From the NCBI GenBank assembly GCA_903873735.1, contig CAIQPO010000003.1, positions 1 through 12,135 of the forward strand: a stretch of DNA of 12,135 nucleotides, read 5' to 3'. Source of the DNA: Candidatus Collierbacteria bacterium. Its GTDB lineage: Bacteria; Patescibacteriota; Microgenomatia; UBA1400; MFAQ01. The position numbers and the translations under genes were made by a program. Under the pieces are notes generated by a model that saw only the letters and a list, made by a program, of their open reading frames with translations, made no database searches and was not told the origin of the DNA. Positions 1 to 4,117 of this stretch are shown one piece after another (position 1 is the first letter of the stretch; the number at the start of each line of letters is the position of its first letter).

Positions 1-1
1 A

Positions 2-364
2 GAAGTGGCAGTAAGGTTGAACAAGGCGAAAGAAGAAGGGAAGAAAATTATTGCTGTCGGAACCACATCATTAAGGTTGCTGGAGACGTTTAGCAGTGAC
101 GATGGAGTACTTAGTTTTGGCGAAAAAGATACGGATATCTTTATTCAGCCTGGCTACAAGTATAAGTTCGTAGATGGCCTGATCACCAACTTTCACCTAC
201 CAAAGACAAGCTTGCTAATGCTCGTAAGTGCCCTTGTGTCAGCCCCAAACACTGAAAATACATTTTTAAGTTTTTCAAACTCAATTATTGGTCAAGCATA
301 CGAGGAAGCAATCAAAAACAAAATGCGTTTCTTCAGTTTTGGAGATGCAATGCTGATTATCTAG
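2..364 (+). CDS. queA: QueA, S-adenosylmethionine:tRNA ribosyltransferase-isomerase (C-terminal fragment)
   Basis: QueA transfers and isomerises the ribosyl group of S-adenosylmethionine onto preQ1 in tRNA to give epoxyqueuosine, the step after Tgt in queuosine synthesis. Only the last ~120 residues are present; the reading frame is open to the left edge, so the GTG at position 5 is an internal Val codon and not the start. Recognisable family blocks are IAVGTTSLRLLE, IFIQPGYKYKFVDGLITNFHLP, the LLMLVSAL segment and the C-terminal AYEEAIKNKMRFFSFGDAMLI, in the usual QueA order and ending where QueA normally ends. (The second block is quoted in two parts in the family: IFIQPGY and VDGLITNFHLP.) The stop TAG overlaps the 3' end of the convergent tgt gene, which acts immediately before it in the same pathway. 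Identification is by motif recognition and is strong despite truncation by the window edge. Confidence 0.95.
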   Translation, partial: EVAVRLNKAKEEGKKIIAVGTTSLRLLETFSSDDGVLSFGEKDTDIFIQPGYKYKFVDGLITNFHLPKTSLLMLVSALVSAPNTENTFLSFSNSIIGQAYEEAIKNKMRFFSFGDAMLII

Positions 365-1481
365 GTAGTTTTCTGGATTCTTTTGACAATCTCACCATAA
401 ACCGAACGTTGTGTATCGACGCCAGTCGGTAATAGCTCAACTCCTTAGATAGATATAGATGTCTAAGGTAAGAGCGTGTATAGCCAGATTTACAGGTAAA
501 ACAATCACAATCATCCAGTATTGGTTTATTGTCTTTTGCCCAAATTGCATTTCCGATATTTAGTCTTCCGTTTTCAAACTCACTTTCAAATTTATCTCCT
601 CTAATTTCACCCACATAAAGCGCTCCATTCCTCGCTAGTCTAGTCGGTGCCACACAATCAAACATATCCACTCCAGCCTTAATTATCTCCACAACGTTAT
701 CTGGATCTCTACCGAGGCCCATTGCATAAAGTGGTTTGTCTTTGGGCAACAACTCCTTAAGCCAAGACACAATTTCCAGAGTACTTTCCATGTTGTAGCC
801 AATAGTTTCTCCACCGAGGGCAATGCCGTCAAAAGGTAAATCCGAAATCTGTTTGCATGCCTCAATCCGTAGGTCTTTGTAGACACTACCTTGAATAATT
901 CCAAAAAGTGCTTGGTATTTACCGTTAGTACCCATTCGCTTGTTTTTTTCCCATTGGTTTATACACCTCTTGGCCCATCTGTAGGTTCTATTTAAGGCTG
1001 CTTCTGCATATGGACGATCAGCCATATCTGGTGTACACTCATCAAAAGCCATAATAATATCCGATCCTAAATCTTTCTGTGTGTCCATAGCCGATTCTGG
1101 AGAAAATCTATGAATAGATCCATCTAAGTGAGACTTGAATGTTACTCCATCCTCGTCAATCTTTGACAATTTTTCACCTCTAGAACCTGCTCCAAGTGAA
1201 AAAACCTGAAAACCTCCACTATCAGTAAGAACTGGACCTTCCCAGTTCATAAATCTAGATACTCCTCCCATCTCTGCCACCAGATTTTGTCCAGGTCTAA
1301 GATAAAGATGATATGTGTTAGCCAATATTATCTCTGCTCCGGTTTCGCTTATATCGCGAGCATCAAGTGCTTTAACTGCAGCAGCTGTACCGACAGGCAT
1401 AAAAATGGGGGTAGTTACTGTCCCACTATCAGTTGTGATTACTCCAGTTCCGTCTGCATTCTTGGTAAATTTAAAAGGCAT
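357..1481 (-). CDS. tgt: Tgt, queuine/preQ1 tRNA-guanine transglycosylase
   Basis: Tgt swaps guanine 34 of tRNAs with GUN anticodons (Asp, Asn, His, Tyr) for the queuosine precursor preQ1. The 374-residue protein has the full family length. Visible motifs are LTDSGGFQVFSL at about 85-96 with catalytic-site Asp87, the GIIQGS block at 194-199, ALGGE at 221-225, the nucleophile block FDCVAPTRLARNG with Asp275, and the zinc site Cys325, Cys327, Cys330 with His357. The ATG at 1481-1479 has no SD; a TAAAAT hexamer lies exactly 6 nt upstream, which would make the mRNA leaderless. It converges on queA with an 8-bp overlap, so the two queuosine genes are neighbours but not one operon. No preQ1 synthesis gene is visible, so whether preQ1 is made or salvaged cannot be told. 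A Tgt substrate, tRNA-Asp(GUC), is encoded about 2 kb away. Confidence 0.97.
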   Translation of the reverse strand: MPFKFTKNADGTGVITTDSGTVTTPIFMPVGTAAAVKALDARDISETGAEIILANTYHLYLRPGQNLVAEMGGVSRFMNWEGPVLTDSGGFQVFSLGAGSRGEKLSKIDEDGVTFKSHLDGSIHRFSPESAMDTQKDLGSDIIMAFDECTPDMADRPYAEAALNRTYRWAKRCINQWEKNKRMGTNGKYQALFGIIQGSVYKDLRIEACKQISDLPFDGIALGGETIGYNMESTLEIVSWLKELLPKDKPLYAMGLGRDPDNVVEIIKAGVDMFDCVAPTRLARNGALYVGEIRGDKFESEFENGRLNIGNAIWAKDNKPILDDCDCFTCKSGYTRSYLRHLYLSKELSYYRLASIHNVRFMVRLSKESRKLPR

Positions 1482-1487
1482 AAGCGT

Positions 1488-1510
1488 ATTTTAAGCTATT
1501 TTAGTAAAAT
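1488..1510. promoter_or_regulatory. Back-to-back -10 elements for tgt (-) and tRNA-Thr (+)
   Basis: A minus-strand TAAAAT (plus-strand 1488-1493) sits 6 nt before the tgt ATG. A plus-strand TAAAAT (1505-1510) sits 9 nt before the first base of tRNA-Thr. The hexamers are 11 bp apart and form an inverted repeat, so each promoter runs through the other's -10 and polymerases could not occupy both at once. No convincing -35 is seen for either. This is a by-eye call in AT-rich DNA. Confidence 0.45.
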
Positions 1511-1519
1511 ACAGCTAAT

Positions 1520-1592
1520 GCCGGAATAACTCAGTTGGTAGAGTAGCGGTATCGTAAACCGCAAGTCGTGGGTTCGACTCCCACTTCCGGCT
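1520..1592 (+). tRNA. tRNA-Thr (anticodon CGU)
   Basis: A complete cloverleaf can be drawn. The acceptor stem GCCGGAA (1520-1526) pairs with TTCCGGC (1585-1591). The D-stem is ACTC/GAGT, the anticodon stem GCGGT/ACCGC carries loop ATCGTAA with anticodon CGT at 1553-1555 (reads ACG, Thr), and the T-stem GTGGG/CCCAC carries loop TTCGACT. The discriminator base is T1592. The 3' CCA is not encoded and must be added by nucleotidyltransferase. A hairpin terminator follows at 1599. Confidence 0.97.
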
Positions 1593-1596
1593 CTAA

Positions 1597-1638
1597 ATGA
1601 GAGTTTTGCCCTTGTGGCAAGACTCTTATTTTGTAACT
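1597..1638 (+). terminator. Rho-independent terminator of tRNA-Thr; copy 1 of a 42-bp direct repeat
   Basis: A 12-bp stem (GAGAGTTTTGCC, 1599-1610, with GGCAAGACTCTT, 1616-1627, two G-T wobbles) has a CTTGT loop and is followed by ATTTTGT. It lies directly behind the tRNA and works best in the plus direction. The whole 42 bp recurs without a mismatch at 1739-1780. Confidence 0.8.
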
Positions 1639-1738
1639 TATGTGGGAGTCGAACAGGCGGAGCTGATTTCGTAACGAACTCAGCGAGCCAGGCTCCGAGG
1701 CAATTGCGAAGAAATTGACCGAGGATGACTCCAAGAAG
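1639..1738. repeat. Structured non-coding spacer rich in inverted repeats between two terminator copies
   Basis: This 100-bp stretch can fold extensively. GGAGTC (1645-1650) pairs with GACTCC (1727-1732) and closes the element. Inside are CGGAGC/GCTCCG (1658-1663 with 1692-1697) or, alternatively, GCTGA/TCAGC (1662-1666 with 1680-1684) with an inner TTCG/CGAA, and CAATT/AATTG (1701-1705 with 1713-1717). GTGGGAGTCGAAC (1642-1654) is the exact reverse complement of the tRNA-Thr T-arm (1572-1584). It could be a dispersed palindromic element or the scar of a duplication. No protein or intact tRNA is seen in it. Confidence 0.6.
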
Positions 1739-1780
1739 ATGAGAGTTTTGCCCTTGTGGCAAGACTCTTATTTTGTAACT
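1739..1780. repeat. Copy 2 of the 42-bp terminator direct repeat
   Basis: It is identical over 42 bp to 1597-1638, hairpin and T-tract included. It lies just past the 3' end of the minus-strand LysM gene. On that strand the hairpin is followed only by CATCTTC, so it is a poor intrinsic terminator for that gene. On the plus strand it would be a second terminator behind tRNA-Thr. Confidence 0.85.
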
Positions 1781-1795
1781 CATCCTTTCTCTCCT

Positions 1796-2422
1796 TTAGG
1801 GAATTGAGATCTTTACATCAGCATGAATCACGTTAGGATTGGGAAAGATATTCTTGTTTGCTTGATAGATCTTTGTCCATTGATATCCATCTCCATAAGC
1901 TTTAAGGGCGATGCTCCACATTGTGTCACCTTTTGCGGTGGTGTATTCTCCTGAGGAAATTGATTTTTCGGTTTTAACTTCAGCTTTTACCTCCTGCTTC
2001 TCGGATTGAGTGGTTTTTTCTGCAGTGATTTTTCTCGATTCTACCTTTGGGATTATTAGCTCCATACCCTCGGTGATTACTCCTGAAGTAAGCTTATTCT
2101 CCTTCATAATATCCACATAATTGAAACCAGAGTTATAAAACTTTTCGGCAATATGCCACAAATCGTCACCCTTAACCACTTTATACGTTACAACTTCACT
2201 TTCAGTTTTCTTATCAGTCTCAACAGTAGTGTTTACTCCACCCTGATTAAGTAATATTCCTTGCCAGGATTTTAAATTAGTAGTTCGAAAATAATTAAAT
2301 ATCAAACCAATAATTACTAAAATTACCAAACCGCCCATTACTGAACTGATTTGGTTTTCGTTCATTTTAAAAAACTTCAGGATATTTTTTATAATATCCT
2401 CCATACTCTGTCCTTTATTCAT
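1796..2422 (-). CDS. Membrane-anchored protein with two LysM domains
   Basis: LysM domains bind N-acetylglucosamine-containing glycans such as peptidoglycan, so this is probably an envelope-anchored cell-wall-binding protein. Of 208 residues, about 1-25 are a short cytoplasmic start, 26-44 a single membrane segment, 79-125 LysM1 (TYKVVKGDDLWHIAEKFY... ending ELIIP), 126-157 a Lys/Glu-rich linker, and 159-207 LysM2 (YTTAKGDTMWSIALKAYGDG, then IYQANKNI, ending at the last residues). No catalytic domain is present. Two starts are possible: ATG at 2422, 6 nt from a -10 and without SD, or Met7 at 2404, preceded by AAAGGA at a good distance. The promoter would start the transcript at about 2422, so either a leaderless start or the SD-led start at 2404 is possible. 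The partner of the domains is not evident from the sequence. Confidence 0.88.
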   Translation of the reverse strand: MNKGQSMEDIIKNILKFFKMNENQISSVMGGLVILVIIGLIFNYFRTTNLKSWQGILLNQGGVNTTVETDKKTESEVVTYKVVKGDDLWHIAEKFYNSGFNYVDIMKENKLTSGVITEGMELIIPKVESRKITAEKTTQSEKQEVKAEVKTEKSISSGEYTTAKGDTMWSIALKAYGDGYQWTKIYQANKNIFPNPNVIHADVKISIP

Positions 2423-2428
2423 ATTCCC

Positions 2429-2456
2429 ATCTTATATAAACTATTATCTTTGTCAA
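2429..2456 (-). promoter_or_regulatory. Promoter of the LysM gene
   Basis: On the minus strand a perfect -35 TTGACA (2456-2451) is followed after 16 bp by TAAGAT (2434-2429). The predicted transcript start near 2422 coincides with the first ATG of the LysM gene. Confidence 0.65.
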
Positions 2457-2468
2457 TAGCTTAGTTTT

Positions 2469-2497
2469 TTGTAAAATATCTTCTTATAGGGTATAAT
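2469..2497 (+). promoter_or_regulatory. Promoter of the small zinc-ribbon-like gene
   Basis: TTGTAA (2469-2474), 17 bp, then consensus TATAAT (2492-2497). This gives a leader of about 33 nt containing the GGAGG ribosome site. The 14 bases ending in the -10 (2484-2497) match the RRM-gene promoter region (3718-3731) at 13 of 14 positions. Confidence 0.7.
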
Positions 2498-2536
2498 TGC
2501 CTTACTCGGAACATTAGAAATTTTTGGAGGTGAACT

Positions 2537-2770
2537 GTGAATGTTGTCGACAAAAAAGTTTGGCTGCAGTTTAAATGCAAGGTGTGCGGGTCTGTTTGTG
2601 AAGCAGAGCCAGAGGATACCACTGGTATCCCAAATTTGGATTCTGATGGTGACAAGGTGGGGGCGATACCGGTCGTTGCCTGCGGACACTGTGGTGGCGA
2701 ACACAAAGTTCCATCCAAGAAAATCACACCCAAAGTGCAAAAGTTTGCAGAAGAACATTGCCGTAAATAA
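2537..2770 (+). CDS. Small CxxC zinc-ribbon-like protein, function unknown
   Basis: A 77-residue cytoplasmic protein with two cysteine knuckles: CKVCGSVC (Cys14, Cys17, plus Cys21) and CGHCGGEH (Cys49, Cys52, His56 nearby), the spacing of a zinc ribbon. The segment between is acidic, and the C-terminus is Lys-rich. GGAGG at 2526-2530 lies 6 nt before a GTG at 2537, which fixes the start as GTG. The ATG at 2541 opens a different frame that lacks the cysteine pattern. It is a single-gene transcription unit with its own promoter and a strong terminator. GC content is high for the window (37 of 60 bases in 2641-2700), as in the next gene, which hints at shared foreign origin or strong expression. 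I do not recognise a named family; nucleic-acid or protein binding through zinc is inferred only. Confidence 0.85.
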   Translation: MNVVDKKVWLQFKCKVCGSVCEAEPEDTTGIPNLDSDGDKVGAIPVVACGHCGGEHKVPSKKITPKVQKFAEEHCRK

Positions 2771-2776
2771 ATCAAA

Positions 2777-2804
2777 TACCTCACCCTTTGTGGTGAGGTT
2801 TTTT
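2777..2804 (+). terminator. Rho-independent terminator of the zinc-ribbon-like gene
   Basis: CCTCACC (2779-2785) and GGTGAGG (2792-2798) form a perfect 7-bp stem with a 6-nt loop, followed by six T. Confidence 0.92.
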
Positions 2805-2817
2805 ATGCAGATTAATC

Positions 2818-2844
2818 AAAAAAAACGCCCCCACAGGGGGGCGT
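2818..2844 (-). terminator. Rho-independent terminator of the site-2-protease gene
   Basis: Read on the minus strand, ACGCCCC (2844-2838) pairs with GGGGCGT (2831-2825), leaving a loop of about 6 nt, and the stem runs into T8 (2825-2818). It is 13 bp past the protease stop codon. Confidence 0.9.
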
Positions 2845-2856
2845 AAAGCACGTAGC

Positions 2857-3423
2857 TTAAGCAGTCATAAACCAGTCTTCAATTTCCTTGCGACCCTTCT
2901 TTTTGTTGAAGAGCCAGAAGATTGTCACACCGCCAGCGATCGCGGTGATCCAGGTTGCAGCGGTAACGCCAAACACTGCCCAGGCTAGGGCGTGAACAAC
3001 CTTGGCGCCATCAAGGATAAAGATAGGCCAGAGGTTCATGCGCGCCAGTCTGGTATTGATATATCCGAAATACTGGACAGTATTTTCGTGCAGGCTCTCT
3101 CCTTGCCACCGTACATAGAAAGCAGCGATGAGGGCAAGGATGATATTCGACAGCGGGCCGGCAAAGGCTACTGCAAATTCAGCGAACCAACCAAACTCGG
3201 TCAAGTTACCCGAGGGGGCGACGAATGCTCCCAGGCCATGGATGCCAGCAGAGACAATCGTAATGCCAAATAAATTGGCCACCCAGGCGTGTGCGACCTC
3301 ATGCACCACCACAGAGAGGATGGTAAACAGGGCCACGATGATAGCGGCGGTGGTGATGTGGTTCTTCTTGCCTGAAGGGTACGCCTTGGTGATGTAGATC
3401 TTGGCGTCAAGCCAGAGAATCAT
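2857..3423 (-). CDS. Site-2-protease-like membrane metalloprotease (peptidase M50 type), uninterrupted part
   Basis: Site-2 proteases cut substrates inside the membrane, often to release regulators. Numbering from the ATG at 3423 (188 residues), the zinc motif HEVAH is at 41-45 within a hydrophobic segment (27-48), AGPLSN is at 88-93 in a second membrane segment, and NLWPIFILDG at 130-139 supplies the usual Asp ligand. Further membrane segments lie at about 144-171, and the tail is basic. The ATG at 3423 lacks an SD. A perfect GGAGG-led ATG lies 24 codons upstream in the same frame, but codon 18 of that longer form is TGA. The frame upstream aligns naturally with the family's N-terminus, so the 188-residue form may be an N-terminally damaged protein or an internal-start product. 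The gene is GC-rich (about 47-62% in sampled 60-base lines, against about 30% in clpB). Confidence 0.85.
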   Translation of the reverse strand: MILWLDAKIYITKAYPSGKKNHITTAAIIVALFTILSVVVHEVAHAWVANLFGITIVSAGIHGLGAFVAPSGNLTEFGWFAEFAVAFAGPLSNIILALIAAFYVRWQGESLHENTVQYFGYINTRLARMNLWPIFILDGAKVVHALAWAVFGVTAATWITAIAGGVTIFWLFNKKKGRKEIEDWFMTA

Positions 3424-3495
3424 CGCCAGGAATATGGTGGTTCAGTGAATACTCACCGGAATATCAAAAATGTTGAAAGTGAACGCAGCGGGCAT
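3424..3495 (-). pseudogene. Disrupted N-terminus of the site-2-protease gene: SD, ATG, 17 codons, then in-frame TGA
   Basis: GGAGG (plus-strand 3501-3505) lies 5 nt before an ATG at 3495-3493. The frame reads MPAAFTFNIFDIPVSIH, then TGA (3444-3442), then TTIFLA and straight into the ATG at 3423. Family N-termini commonly read like 'xxIPVxIHWTxxxx', so TGA occupies the position of a Trp (TGG to TGA is one base). No frameshift is needed. It could be a nonsense mutation, a base-call error, or a read-through site. Confidence 0.75.
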
Positions 3496-3540
3496 GGCAA
3501 CCTCCGTGGAAGAAATTGAATAGGTTAAAGTGCAAAGCCT

Positions 3541-3569
3541 ATAATATCACAATATTGAGAAAAAATCAA
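3541..3569 (-). promoter_or_regulatory. Promoter of the site-2-protease gene
   Basis: On the minus strand TTGATT (3569-3564), 17 bp, TATTAT (3546-3541). The predicted start near 3534 leaves a leader of about 39 nt ending in the GGAGG-led ATG at 3495, which supports that ATG as the original start. Confidence 0.6.
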
Positions 3570-3574
3570 CCTAA

Positions 3575-3602
3575 ATACAAAAAATCCCTCAAAAAAAGGG
3601 AT
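3575..3602 (-). terminator. Terminator of tRNA-Asp
   Basis: On the minus strand ATCCCT (3602-3597) pairs with AGGGAT (3589-3584) around a T-rich loop and is followed by TTTTTTG. The stem is short, but it lies 6 bp past the tRNA 3' end. Confidence 0.65.
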
Positions 3603-3608
3603 GTTCTG

Positions 3609-3682
3609 CGGGGCGGACGGGACTCGGACCCGCGACCTCTCGCGTGACAGGCGAGCGCTCTAACCAACTGAGCTACCACCCC
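3609..3682 (-). tRNA. tRNA-Asp (anticodon GUC)
   Basis: On the minus strand the acceptor GGGGTGG pairs with CCGCCCC. The D-stem is GCTC/GAGC, and the anticodon stem CTCGC/GCGAG carries loop CTGTCAC with anticodon GTC (plus-strand 3646-3648). The T-stem is GCGGG/CCCGT with loop TCCGAGT. The discriminator is G, as usual for tRNA-Asp. CCA is not encoded. G34 of this tRNA is a classical target of the Tgt/QueA pathway encoded at the start of the window. Confidence 0.97.
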
Positions 3683-3708
3683 ATACTCTCTCCACGAAAG
3701 CAAAACGC

Positions 3709-3731
3709 ATTATAGCATTGTAGGGTATAAT
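3709..3731. promoter_or_regulatory. Back-to-back -10 elements for tRNA-Asp (-) and the RRM gene (+)
   Basis: A minus-strand extended -10 TGCTATAAT (3717-3709) faces tRNA-Asp; a plus-strand TATAAT (3726-3731) faces the RRM gene. The two hexamers are separated by 11 bp, the same geometry as at 1488-1510. No good -35 is visible for either. The plus-strand transcript would start near 3738, giving a leader of about 74 nt. Confidence 0.6.
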
Positions 3732-3768
3732 AAGCTAGTTAAATCATCTTAACTTTTTACAGGTGGTC

Positions 3769-3805
3769 CTCCTGGAGATGATGCCCAGGAGATCGAAGAA
3801 AGGAG
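3769..3805 (+). promoter_or_regulatory. Leader hairpin with competing ribosome-site pairing upstream of the RRM gene
   Basis: CTCCTGG (3769-3775) pairs with CCAGGAG (3785-3791) around a 9-nt loop. The same CTCCT (3769-3773) is also complementary to AGGAG (3801-3805), the SD of the RRM gene. The two pairings exclude each other, so the leader could toggle between an open and a sequestered ribosome site. Complementarity is seen directly; regulation is inferred. Confidence 0.45.
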
Positions 3806-3811
3806 CCAGAA

Positions 3812-4096
3812 ATGGCTATCAGATTGTACGTAGGGAACTTACCCTACAGTGTTACTAAAGCAAGAATGGAGGAAATCTTTTCTCCTTTCGGAACTCTCAC
3901 GGAATGCACTGTCATTTCCGATAAATTCTCAGGCAGAAGCAAGGGTTTCGGATTTGTTGAATACGAATCAGACGATTCAGCCAGACAAGCCATTGAAAAA
4001 CTCAATGGATCTGACATGGATGGACGCGCTATCGTAGTAAACGAAGCCAGACCAAAAGAGGAACGACCTGAGAGAAGTTTCTCAAGAGGACGCTAA
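3812..4096 (+). CDS. Single-RRM RNA-binding protein
   Basis: A 94-residue protein that is one RNA recognition motif plus a short charged tail. RNP2 is LYVGNL (5-10) and RNP1 is KGFGFVEY (44-51), with the aromatic residues used for stacking on single-stranded RNA in place. The tail (80-94) is Arg/Glu-rich and ends SFSRGR. This is the layout of the small bacterial Rbp proteins, several of which respond to cold. AAAGGAG at 3799-3805 lies 6 nt before the ATG and fixes the start. It has its own promoter and a structured leader of about 74 nt. There is a 21-nt gap to polX and no terminator, so read-through into polX is possible. Its RNA target cannot be inferred. Confidence 0.95.
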   Translation: MAIRLYVGNLPYSVTKARMEEIFSPFGTLTECTVISDKFSGRSKGFGFVEYESDDSARQAIEKLNGSDMDGRAIVVNEARPKEERPERSFSRGR

Positions 4097-4117
4097 AAAT
4101 ACTGTTAAACTGGTCGT

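Noticed and set aside
683..904. Frame within tgt on the same strand, and similar frames at 1287-1529
   Set aside because: Out-of-frame shadows of the intact tgt gene with no start signal or motif.
1597..1780. Two-copy direct repeat as a CRISPR array
   Set aside because: There are only two copies, the 100-bp spacer is too long and self-complementary, each repeat is a complete terminator hairpin, and no cas gene is nearby.
1496..1783. Minus-strand open frames antisense to tRNA-Thr (95 and 67 codons)
   Set aside because: They translate the antisense of the tRNA and both terminator copies, giving the well-known spurious 'EPTTCGL / GSRTHDLR' tRNA-antisense peptides. The initial SD-like AAAGGA beside 1783 is not enough to support a gene.
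2453..2784. Minus-strand open frames antisense to the zinc-ribbon-like gene
   Set aside because: They run through promoter and terminator sequence and lie opposite a well-supported coding frame.
2541..2846. Overlapping +1-frame open frame from the ATG at 2541
   Set aside because: The GTG frame at 2537 has ideal SD spacing and two CxxC knuckles. The ATG frame has no recognisable pattern and runs through both terminators.
2992..3410. Several open frames opposite or overlapping the site-2 protease
   Set aside because: The GC-rich sequence produces long antisense frames. Only the minus-strand frame carries HEVAH, GPLSN and LDG motifs.
3442..3444. Alternative genetic code (TGA as Trp or Gly) or selenocysteine at the protease TGA
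   Set aside because: lemA, htpX and the pentapeptide gene end properly on TGA, and Trp is encoded by TGG throughout. Selenocysteine would not replace Trp in this family. Rejected as a general rule, though local read-through remains possible.
3778..3855. Short upstream frame overlapping the RRM start (MMPRRSKKGARNG...)
   Set aside because: The GGAG before it is too close to the ATGs for efficient initiation, and the frame lies in the hairpin. The AAAGGAG-led ATG at 3812 is far better.
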